Notes: generated by a model not told the origin, from the letters alone. DNA of 26,359 bases from Acidobacteriota bacterium (GCA_023429845.1 JAEZCY010000080.1:1-26359); one strand, 5' to 3'; positions 1 through 8,274 are shown, numbered from the stretch's first letter. Translations and numbers: made by a program.

Positions 1-14
1 GCGGTTTCTTCCCT

Positions 15-46
15 CCCCGCGCCGGCGGGGCGCCGCCCCCCCCCCC
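15..46. other. Hairpin and C11 homopolymer downstream of the methyltransferase gene
   Basis: A 6-bp inverted repeat, CCCCGC (15-20) and GCGGGG (25-30) around GCCG, is followed by an uninterrupted run of eleven C residues at 36-46. The run begins five bases beyond the stop codon of the minus-strand methyltransferase. The hairpin could act as a transcription end signal for that gene, but there is no T tract on the minus strand, so this is weak. The C run is a place where sequencing length errors or slippage would be expected. Confidence 0.35.
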
Positions 47-50
47 GCGG

Positions 51-1130
51 CTAGGAGCCGGCCGCGTGCGGCTTGCGCGCGGTCACGGTGAGCCACAGCG
101 TTCCGGTGCTCGACGTGACGTCCACGAACCCGGCGCGCTCGGCGTACCACGTCAGCTCGGGCTCGGTCGAGGCCTTGCTGACGTTTGGCGGGCGCATCGC
201 CACGTCGAGCGCGGCCATGTCGGTGAACAGCTTCCACCCGTCGGGGCTGCGCAGGTCGAAGTTGTCGAAGTACACCGCGCCACCCGGCTTGAGGACGCGG
301 AAGAACTCGGTGACGTACCGGTACCGGTCCCACTCGTCGAGGTGCATGAACACGGCGGTGCAGTACACGGCGTCCTGGCTCGCGTCGTCCACGCCGGTGA
401 GATCGAAGCCGTTCAGGTGCACCAGGGACACGTTCGGGTGGCGACGCAAGGCCTCGCGGGCGTGGCCGAGCATGTTGCGCGACACGTCGGCGCCGGTCCA
501 GTGCCGGCAGCGCGGCGCCAGCTTGTCGCCGACGCGCCCCGCACCACAACCGACTTCGAGCACGGCATGCTCGCGCGTGATGCCGAGCGTCGTGGCGATG
601 TGGGTCGCGGTGTCTTCGCCGGAGCGGTCCCATTCCGCCTGGTCGGCGTATCCCGCCACCGAGATGCGGGCGTGTCGGAGGCTTCCCGCGGCCCGGTCCC
701 ACACGGAGCCGTACGCCCAGCGCGGCAGCGACGGCAGCAGCCGGCCGCGCTGGAGCGGCAGCGAGTGCAGCAGCTTCGCCCGCGACTGGTCCGCCCCGGC
801 GCTGCGCGCGGTGACCCGCAGCCACGGCAGCCGGCCGGCAAACGGGATCTGGGAGGACTTGACGAAGACGGAGAACCCGCGGGCGCGCGGCCCGACGTCG
901 GCGCGCGGCTGCTCGGCGCGACCCTCCCACACCTTGCGCCCGGCGACGTAAACCGCGATCACCGGATCGTCGCCAGGCACGGAAGCCCAGCCGGCGACCT
1001 CGAACCCGTGGACGAAGGGCTGCCCGGGCAACGGGCGGTCGATGGCGCCGTCGATGTCGGTGCGCGTGCCCCGCAACTGCCTGGCGCGACGGGCCCATCC
1101 CCGCAGCCAGACTTCCTTGGCCGTGATCAC
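51..1130 (-). CDS. SAM-dependent class I methyltransferase with an extra N-terminal domain
   Basis: Protein of 359 residues. The C-terminal half is a Rossmann-fold methyltransferase: motif I is VLEVGCGAG at residues 190-198, an acidic residue of the strand 2 region is D215 (GADVS), and KPGG at 281-284 precedes strand 5. The substrate is not identifiable. Residues about 30-115 form a separate, probably beta-rich domain (FEVAGWASVPG..., then V.VYVAGRKVW) that is not part of the methyltransferase core and resembles accessory domains of proteins acting on surface glycans; that comparison is inference. No signal peptide is visible, so it is probably cytoplasmic. The GTG start at 1130 is chosen because GGGGGAG lies five bases upstream. 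It is followed on the same strand from a gene 84 bp upstream (the BNR protein at 1215-2297), with which it may be co-transcribed. Confidence 0.88.
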   Translation of the reverse strand: MITAKEVWLRGWARRARQLRGTRTDIDGAIDRPLPGQPFVHGFEVAGWASVPGDDPVIAVYVAGRKVWEGRAEQPRADVGPRARGFSVFVKSSQIPFAGRLPWLRVTARSAGADQSRAKLLHSLPLQRGRLLPSLPRWAYGSVWDRAAGSLRHARISVAGYADQAEWDRSGEDTATHIATTLGITREHAVLEVGCGAGRVGDKLAPRCRHWTGADVSRNMLGHAREALRRHPNVSLVHLNGFDLTGVDDASQDAVYCTAVFMHLDEWDRYRYVTEFFRVLKPGGAVYFDNFDLRSPDGWKLFTDMAALDVAMRPPNVSKASTEPELTWYAERAGFVDVTSSTGTLWLTVTARKPHAAGS

Positions 1131-1214
1131 GTGTCTCCCCCTGGATGCAGCCTCGCCACGTCGTTCGAGACGTGGCGCACGCCGACCGGAGACTCTAGCA
1201 GAGGAGGCCGGTGA

Positions 1215-2297
1215 TTACCGGCCGCTCCTGATCCATGCCTCGCTGAAGACCGCGTGGTTGACGACCTTGCGCGAGTCCGACGTGTACACGACGTGGATGC
1301 GCCCGTCGCGCGACTGGAACGCCACGGGGTAGGCATAGCTGTTCTCGCCGTCTGCGAGGGCCCGCCTGACGGGGTACGTCCGATCCTGATCGTCCGACAG
1401 GGCGAGCATCAGCGGCGTGCGCTTCCACATGTGGTCGTTGTAGACGAGCAGCAGGGCGCCCGACGACAGCTTCAGGAAGTCCACCGCGGAGTTGGGGTTG
1501 GGGAACGCGGAATCGCGGCCGTCGCTCCACGTGCGACCGCCGTCGCGCGATTCGGCGCGCACGAGCCAGCCATTGTCGGTGGGGCCGTATCCGCCGCCGC
1601 GCCGCGCATACGCGACGAGGTGGCCGGGCGTGAGTTCCGCGACCGCCGGCTGGATGTTGCCCCGCGGCGATCGGATCTCCCCGAGCGACTCCCATGCCTG
1701 CGTCTTCGGGTCGTAGCGCAGGAACCGCGAGGTGCTCTTCGGCCCGACGCTCTCGGTGTCGTGGCCGTCCTCGAAATAGACGGGCAGCAGGTACGTGCCG
1801 TCGTGCAGCACGACCGGGCTGTTGCGCACCATCATGCCGGCCTCGAGCGCCAGCGGGAATGCGTCGGACCAGGTCTGGGCCAGGTCTCGCGACACCTTGG
1901 CCTGGATGCGCGACGTGCCCCAGGTGTCGCCGAATCGCACGACGTAGAACAGCCACACGGTGTCGTCAGGCGCCTGCCACACGACGCCGTTGCCCACCGA
2001 CCGGAACGGGTCCCGCGCGATCGGCACCGGCGCATCCCACGTGGCTGCCCCCTTGCGGAGGCGGGCGCCGAACACCGTCGTGTCACGGGCGTACTCGCCC
2101 TGCCCACCGTAGTAGACGAGGTACAGATCCCCGTTGGAGAGTTCGGTGGCGCTGGCCGGGTGCTTGTAAGGTCCGGTCGCGGTTTCGGGGCCGAACACCC
2201 GCGTGATGACGGGCGCCTGGTCGGCCACCGCCTCGGGCGCCGCCGCCGCTGCCAGGACAGACACGAGCGCGAGGCCCGCAAGTGTGACGTGACGCAT
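1215..2297 (-). CDS. Secreted BNR/sialidase-fold beta-propeller protein (copy 1)
   Basis: Protein of 360 residues with an N-terminal Sec signal (residues 1 to about 25, rich in Leu and Ala, AAAAAPEAVA). Asp-box or Asp-box-like motifs occur at 136-143 (SRDLAQTW), 250-257 (SRDGGRTW) and 301-308 (SDDQDRTY), so a six-bladed sialidase-type propeller is likely. Families of this fold include exo-sialidases but also other glycan hydrolases and lyases, so sialic acid is not established as the substrate. It is a paralog of the protein at 16134-17387: both contain GNIQPA, a PNP segment before the next blade, LVYND, and end in an F-(S/D)-E-A-W-I segment. The ATG at 2297 has an excellent AGGAGGAA ribosome-binding site. 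It is divergent from the IclR gene, with 57 bp between their start codons. Confidence 0.9.
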   Translation of the reverse strand: MRHVTLAGLALVSVLAAAAAPEAVADQAPVITRVFGPETATGPYKHPASATELSNGDLYLVYYGGQGEYARDTTVFGARLRKGAATWDAPVPIARDPFRSVGNGVVWQAPDDTVWLFYVVRFGDTWGTSRIQAKVSRDLAQTWSDAFPLALEAGMMVRNSPVVLHDGTYLLPVYFEDGHDTESVGPKSTSRFLRYDPKTQAWESLGEIRSPRGNIQPAVAELTPGHLVAYARRGGGYGPTDNGWLVRAESRDGGRTWSDGRDSAFPNPNSAVDFLKLSSGALLLVYNDHMWKRTPLMLALSDDQDRTYPVRRALADGENSYAYPVAFQSRDGRIHVVYTSDSRKVVNHAVFSEAWIRSGR

Positions 2298-2354
2298 CAG
2301 GGGTTCCTCCTAAGCCGCCGGGTGGCCGGGGCAGTACAATGCGGGGACATTCGG
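2298..2354. promoter_or_regulatory. Divergent intergenic region between BNR copy 1 and the iclR-like gene
   Basis: This 57-bp gap must hold the start signals for both divergent genes. On the plus strand TACAAT at 2335-2340 resembles a -10 box about 15 bases before the IclR ATG at 2355, with no convincing -35 hexamer at the usual spacing. I see no clear inverted repeat for an operator. Autoregulation by the IclR protein would be typical of the family but is not shown by the sequence. Confidence 0.35.
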
Positions 2355-3176
2355 ATGCCAGCGCGAACCCTTCGTCCAGCCGTCGCCGCGACCCGCAAAC
2401 CGGGTTCCCGCCCCCGCGACGACAAGTACTACTCCAAGGTGATCGGCCGCGCCCTCGAGATTCTCGCGGTGCTTCGCAAGAGCGAGCAACCCATGGGCCT
2501 GGCCGACATCGCGGCCAGCGTCGCGCTCGCCAAGAGTTCCGTGTTCCGGCTCCTGCATACCCTCGAGGTCTCCGGTTACGTCGAGCGCACCGCAGATGGC
2601 GCGTACGGCCTGGCCTCCGACCTCCGGGTCTGGGGCGACGGCAAGCGCGTGACCGACCTCGTGGATGCGGCGCTGCCGCCCATGCGCGGGCTGAGCCGGG
2701 AGTTCGGCGAGACGATCACGCTGGCGATGCACTTCGACAACCGGATCGAGGTCGTCGCCACGCTCGACAGCCCGCACCTGATTCGGATGGCCAACACCGT
2801 GGGCCGCATCCTGCCGCCCCATGCAAGTTCGCTCGGCAAGGCCATCACGGCCTTCCAGCCAGACGATGTGGTCGAGCGCCTGCGGCGCAGCTACGGCAAT
2901 CATCGGTTCACCGAGCACACCATCACCGACGAGGTGTCGTTGAAGCAGGAGTACGAGCGCGTGCGCACGCAGGGGTACTCGACCGACGCGGAAGAGAGCG
3001 TGCTCGAAGGGTGCTGCTTCGGCGCGCCGGTGGTGGGCCCGGACGGTCTCGTCATCGCCGCGGTGAGCCTCTCGCTACCCAAGATGCGCCTGCGGGACAA
3101 GGGGTTGCAGAAGAAGATCATCGCCGCCGTGCGCGAGGCGGCCTCGCAGACGGGACGCGCGCTGATGCGAGGCTGA
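2355..3176 (+). CDS. IclR-family transcriptional regulator
   Basis: Protein of 273 residues. Residues about 27-82 are the winged helix-turn-helix: YSKVIGRALEILAVL, then GLADIAASVALAKSSVFRLLHTLEVSGYVER with LAKSSVFRLLHTL as the recognition region. Residues about 100-270 are the IclR effector-binding domain, with HASSLGKAITAF at 156-167 and a late GPDGLVIAAVSLSLP segment, both typical. Family members usually sense small organic acids or aromatic or sugar-acid intermediates and control adjacent catabolic genes. Here the neighbours are lyases of sugar-acid type and a TTT transporter, which fits. The frame is open far upstream, but the ATG at 2355 is chosen because it gives the usual IclR length and follows a possible -10 box. 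The frame before it is antisense to the BNR gene and is not expected to be translated. Confidence 0.92.
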   Translation: MPARTLRPAVAATRKPGSRPRDDKYYSKVIGRALEILAVLRKSEQPMGLADIAASVALAKSSVFRLLHTLEVSGYVERTADGAYGLASDLRVWGDGKRVTDLVDAALPPMRGLSREFGETITLAMHFDNRIEVVATLDSPHLIRMANTVGRILPPHASSLGKAITAFQPDDVVERLRRSYGNHRFTEHTITDEVSLKQEYERVRTQGYSTDAEESVLEGCCFGAPVVGPDGLVIAAVSLSLPKMRLRDKGLQKKIIAAVREAASQTGRALMRG

Positions 3177-3196
3177 AGGGACGGCAAGGTTCTCGA

Positions 3197-3226
3197 CATT
3201 CCCGCATTCCGCATTCCCGCATTGCG
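3197..3226. repeat. Short 7-8 bp tandem repeat, CATTCCCG/CATTCCG type
   Basis: Four units lie between two convergent stop codons: CATTCCCG (3197), CATTCCG (3205), CATTCCCG (3212) and CATTGCG (3220). Read on the minus strand the unit is GGAATGC. It is one of four loci in this window with period-7 intergenic repeats. Confidence 0.8.
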
Positions 3227-3236
3227 CCCCCGTCCC

Positions 3237-3920
3237 TCAATGCGTCAGCTTCCACTGCCGCAGCTTCTCGACCGAGAAGCCCGGCGCCTTGATCAGATCC
3301 AGCAGGGCGTGCTCCTCGCGGCGCACCTCGTCGCACGCCGCGGCCACGTCGGCCGCAATCGCGTCCGGCACCACGAGCAGGCCGTTCGAGTCGCCGTGCA
3401 GCAGATCCCCCGGCCCGATGGGCAGGCCGTGCATCTCCACCGCGATGCCCACATCCAGGATCACCGGCTGTCCGTGTGACACCACCAGTCCCGGGCAGAA
3501 GTACTGGAAGCCGCCCAGTGCCTGCACCTCGCGCACGTCGCGCAGGCCGCCGTCGGTGACGCAGCCGACGGCGCCAAGGGCCTTTGCCGTGGTCGCCATG
3601 ATCTCGCCCATGTGACAGCCGCGGCGCGGATCCGGGCCGACGTCCTTGATCACGAGCACCGCGGGCTTGGGCGCGGCCTCGAGCGCCGCCCACAGGCCAA
3701 GCAGCCCCGCGCCATCGGCCCGCCCTTCCGTCGTGCTGTCGGCCGTACACGTCACGGCATACCCCAGCATCGTCCCGAGCTCGGGAAACACGCAGCGCAG
3801 ATCGCGATCCGCATAGCCGTCCACCCGACGGCGCACATGGAAGCGCTCGATCGCGTTGGCAACCGTCGGACTGTCGATGGCGGCGAGCGCCGCCAGTTGA
3901 TCGGGCGTCAGGTGCGGCAT
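3237..3920 (-). CDS. RraA-like aldolase/decarboxylase (HMG/CHA aldolase family)
   Basis: Protein of 227 residues. It belongs to the RraA-like fold whose enzymatic members are class II pyruvate aldolases (4-hydroxy-4-methyl-2-oxoglutarate and 4-carboxy-4-hydroxy-2-oxoadipate aldolases) that also decarboxylate oxaloacetate. The diagnostic block GCHMGEIMATTAKALGAVG followed by DGGLRD is present. R127 and D128 correspond to the catalytic Arg-Asp pair, and E106, 21 residues before R127, sits where the characterised aldolases have a metal-binding Asp. The closing GD..HGDSNG...VP segment is also typical. I start it at 3920 because AGGAAA lies a suitable distance upstream; an in-frame ATG at 3944 would add eight residues but has no ribosome-binding site. 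It is convergent with the IclR gene and divergent from the operon starting at 4021, with which it probably shares control. Confidence 0.9.
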   Translation of the reverse strand: MPHLTPDQLAALAAIDSPTVANAIERFHVRRRVDGYADRDLRCVFPELGTMLGYAVTCTADSTTEGRADGAGLLGLWAALEAAPKPAVLVIKDVGPDPRRGCHMGEIMATTAKALGAVGCVTDGGLRDVREVQALGGFQYFCPGLVVSHGQPVILDVGIAVEMHGLPIGPGDLLHGDSNGLLVVPDAIAADVAAACDEVRREEHALLDLIKAPGFSVEKLRQWKLTH

Positions 3921-4020
3921 CGTGTTTCCTGCAATGAGTGGCATTTATAAAACAGATGGTGTAGAAAATGGAACGACTTTCAAAATGGCATCACAGCGCT
4001 CCCTCCCGGAGGCACCATCC
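3921..4020. promoter_or_regulatory. AT-rich divergent promoter/operator region between the RraA-like gene and the GH-HpaI-Tct operon
   Basis: This 100-bp gap is much richer in A and T than its surroundings. It contains the symmetric TTTATAAA (3944-3951), which could serve as a -10 box on either strand, and a near-palindrome TGGAA-CGAC-TTTCA (3969-3982, one mismatch). GGAGG at 4008-4012 is the ribosome-binding site that fixes the ATG at 4021. The near-palindrome faintly resembles IclR-type boxes of the TGGAA...TTCCA kind; binding by the nearby IclR protein is inference. Confidence 0.5.
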
Positions 4021-6423
4021 ATGTTCGCCCCCGTCCGCTCGAGTCTTGCTCTCCTCCTCTGGTTGTTTGGACTATCGGCCTCCGTGTACGCACAGGGTCC
4101 GTCCTCGCAGCCCCTCGATCTCACAACCGCAACCATCGTCGTGGCCGCCGATGCCACCCCCCGCGAGCGGGCGGCTGCGACGATGCTCCTCGAAGAAGTG
4201 CAGAAGCGCTCGCTGGCCCGCTGGACCATCGGCGAACGGCCGGCGACGGGCCCGGCCATTCATGTCGGGCGTCTCGCGTCGCTCCGTCGTGGAGCACTGG
4301 GCTCGCGTCTCCAGGGTGCTGCACCGGGCGCCGAAGGCTATAGGGTCACCACGTCGCCGGACGGTGTGGTCATCGCCGGCGCGGACGAGCGCGGCGTGCT
4401 CTTCGGCGTGGGCCGGCTGCTGCGCGCCATGGACATCGGTCACGAGGCCGTGACACTGCCATCGCGGCTCGACATCACCGAGACACCGGTTGTGGCGCTG
4501 CGCGGGCATCAGCTCGGGTACCGGCCGAAGACCAACTCGTACGACGCGTGGGACGAGCGGCAGTGGGAGCAGTACATCCGCGACCTCGCCGTGTTCGGCA
4601 CCAACGCCATCGAGCTGATTCCGCCGCGCTCCGACGACGCGCCGACGAGCCCGCACTTCCCGCGTCCGCAGATGGAGATGATGGTCACCATGTCGCGGCT
4701 CGCCGACAAGTACGGCCTCGACGTGTGGGCCTGGTATCCCGCGCTCGACGACGACTACACCACGGAGGAGAAGGTCGCCAAGGCGGTGGCCGAGTGGGAA
4801 GGCGTGCTCGAGCAGCTGCCGCGGCTCGACGCGGTGTTCGTGCCCGGCGGCGACCCGGGGCACACCGAGCCGTCGCTGGTGTTCAACCTGCTGGAACGGC
4901 AGACGGCGAACCTGCGCCGGTTCCACCCGCAGGTGAAGATGTGGATGTCGCCCCAGGGCTTCACGGCCGAGTGGATGGAGACGTTCTATGGCCTGATGGC
5001 GAAGCAGCCCGCGTGGCTCACCGGCATTGTCATCGGCCCGCAGAACCGCGACACGCTCGAGACGGTGCGCAAGCGCATCCCGGGACAGTACAAGCTGCGG
5101 CGTTACCCCGACATCACGCACACGATCCGCGCCGAGTACCCGGTGCCGCTCTGGGACGGTGCCTTCGCGCGGACCCTGGAGCGCGAGCCGATCAACCCGC
5201 GTCCGCTCGACCAGGTCGCGGTATTCCAGCGGTGGCTGGCGGTGGCGCCGGACTTCCTGACGTACTCCGAGGGCTGCAACGACGACCTGAACAAGATCGT
5301 CTGGAGCGGGCTCGGCTGGAACCCCAAGGGCGACGTGCGTGAGACGCTGCGTGAGTACGCGCGCTACTTCGTCGGCCCGGCCTACACCGAAACGCTGTCG
5401 GATGGGCTGCTGTCGCTCGAGGAGAACTGGCGCGGCCCGCTGGCCGGGAACGTGGGCGTGGAGCGGACGCTCGAGAAGTTCCAGGCGATGGAGCGCGCCG
5501 CCGCGCCCCGCGACCTGCTCAACTGGCGCTTCCAGCAGGCCCTCTATCGCGCCTACTACGATGCCTTCGTGCGCCGGCGTCTGGTGCACGAACAGCAGGC
5601 GCAGCAGCAGGCGCTCGGCGCGCTCGAGAATGCCCTGAGCCTCGGCGCGGCCACGGCGATGATGGAGGCCGAGCGGCACCTCGCGGCCGGCACACAGCCC
5701 GTGGCGCCGGAGTTGCGGACGCGGGTGTTCCAGCTCGCGGAGGCGCTCTACCAGAGCGTGCGCATGCAGCTGTCGGTGCCGTTGTATCGCGCCATCGGCG
5801 TCGGCCGCGGCGCCAACCTCGATCTGATCGACGCCCCGCTCAACGATCGGGTGTGGCTTGCCGAGCAGTTCGCCGCGGTGCGGGCCCTGCCCTCGGAGCG
5901 CGAGAAGGTCGTCGCGCTCGGTCGGATCGCCCGCTGGACCGACCCCGGCCCCGGCGGCTTCTACGACGATCTCGGGGCGCCGGGCCTGCAACCGCGCCTC
6001 GTGGCGCCGCCGGCCTTCCGCGACGATCCGGGGCCCTATCACTCGGGGCTCACGGGATTCGGCATGGTGCCCAACTGGCGGATGTCGTGGATGAGCCATG
6101 CCGAGGCGTTCTACGATGGCTCGCTGCAGATGAAGTACGAGGGGCTGGACCCCGAGGCGACCTACAAGGTGCGCGTCGTGTACGCCGGCGACATCTACAG
6201 TCAGAATGTCCGCGTGCGGCTCACGGCCGACGGCAGCCACGAGGTGCATGCGCCGATGCCCAAGCCGTCGCCCGTCGCACCGGTGGAGTTCGCCGTGCCG
6301 AGAGCGGCGACCGCGGACGGCGCGCTGACGCTGACGTGGAGCGTGGATCCCGGTATCGGCGGAGCGGGTCGCGGCAACCAGGTGGCCGAGGTGTGGTTGA
6401 TGAAGGAACCGGTTACACGATGA
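4021..6423 (+). CDS. Secreted glycoside-hydrolase-like protein (alpha-glucuronidase/hexosaminidase-type layout)
   Basis: Protein of 800 residues. Residues 1-25 are a signal peptide (LALLLWLFGLSASVYAQ). Residues about 35-150 resemble the small N-terminal alpha/beta domain that precedes the barrel in GH67 alpha-glucuronidases and GH20-like enzymes (TPRERAAATMLLEEV..., then GADERGVLFGVGRLLR). Residues about 155-430 look like a TIM barrel (RGHQLGYRPK; FGTNAIELIPP; GLDVWAWYPALDDDY; DAVFVPGGDPGHTEP; MWMSPQGF). A helical region follows to about 620, then a beta domain (GFYDDLG at 646-652 to the end). The acidic residues in WYPALDDDY and GGDPGHTEP are candidates for the active site, but I cannot assign a GH family or a substrate. 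The ATG at 4021 is supported by GGAGG eight bases upstream and by the signal peptide. The stop overlaps the next start (ATGA), indicating translational coupling. Confidence 0.85.
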   Translation: MFAPVRSSLALLLWLFGLSASVYAQGPSSQPLDLTTATIVVAADATPRERAAATMLLEEVQKRSLARWTIGERPATGPAIHVGRLASLRRGALGSRLQGAAPGAEGYRVTTSPDGVVIAGADERGVLFGVGRLLRAMDIGHEAVTLPSRLDITETPVVALRGHQLGYRPKTNSYDAWDERQWEQYIRDLAVFGTNAIELIPPRSDDAPTSPHFPRPQMEMMVTMSRLADKYGLDVWAWYPALDDDYTTEEKVAKAVAEWEGVLEQLPRLDAVFVPGGDPGHTEPSLVFNLLERQTANLRRFHPQVKMWMSPQGFTAEWMETFYGLMAKQPAWLTGIVIGPQNRDTLETVRKRIPGQYKLRRYPDITHTIRAEYPVPLWDGAFARTLEREPINPRPLDQVAVFQRWLAVAPDFLTYSEGCNDDLNKIVWSGLGWNPKGDVRETLREYARYFVGPAYTETLSDGLLSLEENWRGPLAGNVGVERTLEKFQAMERAAAPRDLLNWRFQQALYRAYYDAFVRRRLVHEQQAQQQALGALENALSLGAATAMMEAERHLAAGTQPVAPELRTRVFQLAEALYQSVRMQLSVPLYRAIGVGRGANLDLIDAPLNDRVWLAEQFAAVRALPSEREKVVALGRIARWTDPGPGGFYDDLGAPGLQPRLVAPPAFRDDPGPYHSGLTGFGMVPNWRMSWMSHAEAFYDGSLQMKYEGLDPEATYKVRVVYAGDIYSQNVRVRLTADGSHEVHAPMPKPSPVAPVEFAVPRAATADGALTLTWSVDPGIGGAGRGNQVAEVWLMKEPVTR

Positions 6424-7229
6424 GCGAGTCACAAGCCGAGGCGCCCTGGGTCAACCCGGTCAAGGCGCGGCTCGCACGGGGCGAGGTCGTCGTCGGCATG
6501 CCCGTGACGTCCACGAGCCTCGATCTCGCGGCGCTCGCGGCGCGATCGGGCTTCGACTTCCTCTGGGTGGAGATGGAGCACAGCCCCGTCACGCTCGAGA
6601 CGCTGCGGCACATCGTGCTCGCGACGCGCGGGCTCCCGGCGGTGCCGATCGCACGCGTGCCCGGCGGTGAGACGTGGATGGCCAAGCGCGTGCTCGACCA
6701 GGGGGTGCACGGCGTGGTCTTCCCGTTCACCAGCACGCCGGAGGCTGCGCGGACGGCCGCCCAGGCCTGCCGCTATCCGCCGCGCGGACGGCGTGGGTCG
6801 GGGTCGGGCCTGGCGGAGGGGACCTGGCCCGGCGTGCCGTCCTACTTCGACTCGGCCGACGACCAGGTGCTGGTGGTCGTGGTGATCGAAGAGGCAGCGG
6901 CCGTCGAGTGCTGTGAGGAGATCGCCGCGGTCGACGGCGTGGACGTGCTGTTTGTCGGCACGAGCGACCTCTCGTTCTCGATGGGATATCGCGGCAATCT
7001 CATGCACCCCGAGGTCCTGAAGACCGCAGACCGCGTACGCGACGCCGCCCGTCGACACGGAAAGGCGTGCGGCCGTCCCGTGGCCTCGCCGCAATCGGTC
7101 GAGCGCTTCGCCGCGGAGGGTTTCCAGTTGTTCCATGCCGCGTCCGACCTGACGCTGTTTGCCGAAGGCGCGCGAGCGTGGCTCGACCCACTGGGCCGGG
7201 CTCGCGGTGGTGAGCGTGCCGCGTACTGA
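6420..7229 (+). CDS. HpcH/HpaI-family aldolase (2-keto-3-deoxy-sugar-acid aldolase type)
   Basis: Protein of 269 residues. Members are class II, divalent-metal-dependent pyruvate aldolases that split 2-keto-3-deoxy acids. Hallmarks are present: FDFLWVEMEH (residues 45-54) carrying the catalytic His region, PIARVPGG with the conserved Arg at 79, the RYPPRG turn at 118-123, IEE at 156-158 whose Glu157 matches the metal ligand, and FVGTSDLS at 178-185 whose Asp183 matches the second ligand. The usual EDA-type loop before the metal Glu is altered (VIEEAAAVE). The start overlaps the stop of the hydrolase gene by four bases, and the 3' end overlaps the next start. Together with the transporter downstream this suggests cytoplasmic cleavage of an imported or derived sugar acid. 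The exact substrate cannot be told from sequence. Confidence 0.93.
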   Translation: MSESQAEAPWVNPVKARLARGEVVVGMPVTSTSLDLAALAARSGFDFLWVEMEHSPVTLETLRHIVLATRGLPAVPIARVPGGETWMAKRVLDQGVHGVVFPFTSTPEAARTAAQACRYPPRGRRGSGSGLAEGTWPGVPSYFDSADDQVLVVVVIEEAAAVECCEEIAAVDGVDVLFVGTSDLSFSMGYRGNLMHPEVLKTADRVRDAARRHGKACGRPVASPQSVERFAAEGFQLFHAASDLTLFAEGARAWLDPLGRARGGERAAY

Positions 7230-8274
7230 GTCGGCCCTCGCCAGGGCTTCCGCTGGCCATCCCCGCGGCGCCACGGCCGCGGCGGGCGGCCCCGGTCGCA
7301 CCAGCGTATCGGCGCCCACCCGACGTCACTTCCTGCTGACGACGGGAGGCGCGATGGGCGCGCTTGCGACGGGCTGCACCAGGCAGGAGGCCGCCTGGCC
7401 CGCGCGCGAAGTGCGCGTCGTCGTACACGCGGCGCCGGGCGGCATGTCCGATACGGTGGCGCGATTCACCGCACGCGGACTGAACGAACTGCTGGACGTG
7501 CCCGTGCTGTGCGAGAACCGCGTCGGCGCGATGGGCGCCGTGGCGTTCTCGGCGGTCAAGCACGCGGCCCCGGATGGATACCTCGTCGGGTACGCACCCG
7601 TGGAGCTCTCCATCGTGCCGCACCTGCGTTACGTGGACCTGTCGCTCGACGACTTCGACTTGCTGGCGCGCCATCACCGCGCTCCCGCGGCTCTCGCCGT
7701 TCCCGCGGCATCGCCCTATCGCACGCTGCGCGATTTCGTCGACGCCGCGCGCGGCGGCGCGCGCATCGCGATGGGCGCCGCAGGACCGCTCAGCGTGTGG
7801 CACCTGGGCGTGCTCGCACTCGGGCGTGCGCTCGGGCGCACGTTCGTGTTCGCGCCCTTCCCCGGCTCCGGTCCTTCGACCACGGCGTTGCTTGGCGGGC
7901 ACATCGACGCGGTCATGGCGGGCGTGCCGGAGGTGCAGGCGCTGGTGCGTGGCGGCGTCGTGCGGCTGCTCGGCATCATGGCCGACGCGCCGTCACCGGT
8001 GTTCCCGGAAGCGGTGACGTTCCGTAGCGAGGGACTCGACCTGATCTTCGAGGCGTGGGGGGGCTTCATGATGCCCCGAGGAGTGGCAGCGGCCACGCTT
8101 GCCCGCCTCGAGCACGACGTGCTGGCGGCGTTCCAGCAGCCGGCGTTCCTGAAGTACTGCGAGACCGCAGGGCTGGACGTGCAGCCGTTGCCGGCCGAGG
8201 CCTTCCGGGCGTTCGTCGCCTCCGAGACGACGCGGTATGCGCGCCTCGTGCGCGAGTTCGGATTCGTGCGCTGA
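7216..8274 (+). CDS. tctC: TTT-family substrate-binding lipoprotein (TctC/Bug type)
   Basis: Protein of about 352 residues from the chosen GTG. It is the periplasmic solute receptor of a tripartite tricarboxylate transporter; the family binds carboxylates such as citrate, glutarate and aromatic acids. The family signature VRVVVHAAPGGMSDTVAR is at 66-83, followed by ENRVGAMGAVAF and APDGYLVGY. The N-terminus has a twin-arginine motif TRRHFLL (35-41) followed by a hydrophobic stretch and a lipobox LATGC (Cys54), so it is probably a Tat-exported, membrane-anchored lipoprotein; most Bug proteins are soluble. GTG codons at 7207, 7210 and 7216 are all possible and overlap the aldolase gene; none has a strong ribosome-binding site, so the start is uncertain by a few codons. 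It ends in a TGATG overlap with tctB. Confidence 0.9.
   Translation: MPRTESALARASAGHPRGATAAAGGPGRTSVSAPTRRHFLLTTGGAMGALATGCTRQEAAWPAREVRVVVHAAPGGMSDTVARFTARGLNELLDVPVLCENRVGAMGAVAFSAVKHAAPDGYLVGYAPVELSIVPHLRYVDLSLDDFDLLARHHRAPAALAVPAASPYRTLRDFVDAARGGARIAMGAAGPLSVWHLGVLALGRALGRTFVFAPFPGSGPSTTALLGGHIDAVMAGVPEVQALVRGGVVRLLGIMADAPSPVFPEAVTFRSEGLDLIFEAWGGFMMPRGVAAATLARLEHDVLAAFQQPAFLKYCETAGLDVQPLPAEAFRAFVASETTRYARLVREFGFVR

Noticed and set aside
36..46. Phase-variable poly-C tract
   Set aside because: The run is beyond the stop codon of the nearest gene and not in a promoter or reading frame, so there is no evident switch; it may affect only assembly accuracy.
1215..2297. Sialic acid catabolic (nan) locus reading of the island
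   Set aside because: BNR proteins and a DapA-family lyase are present, but there is no NanE epimerase, NanK kinase, NagA/NagB or recognised sialic acid transporter in the window, so the label is not supported.
1254..2354. N-terminal extension of the IclR protein by about 367 residues in the same open frame
   Set aside because: That stretch is antisense to the BNR copy 1 gene, has no domain, and would double the normal IclR length; the ATG at 2355 gives a standard protein.
4072..6432. A 786-codon open frame on the minus strand opposite the GH-like gene, and a similar one at 16206-18383
   Set aside because: Both are His/Arg/Leu-rich antisense frames opposite well-supported genes, a known effect of high GC content; no motif supports either.
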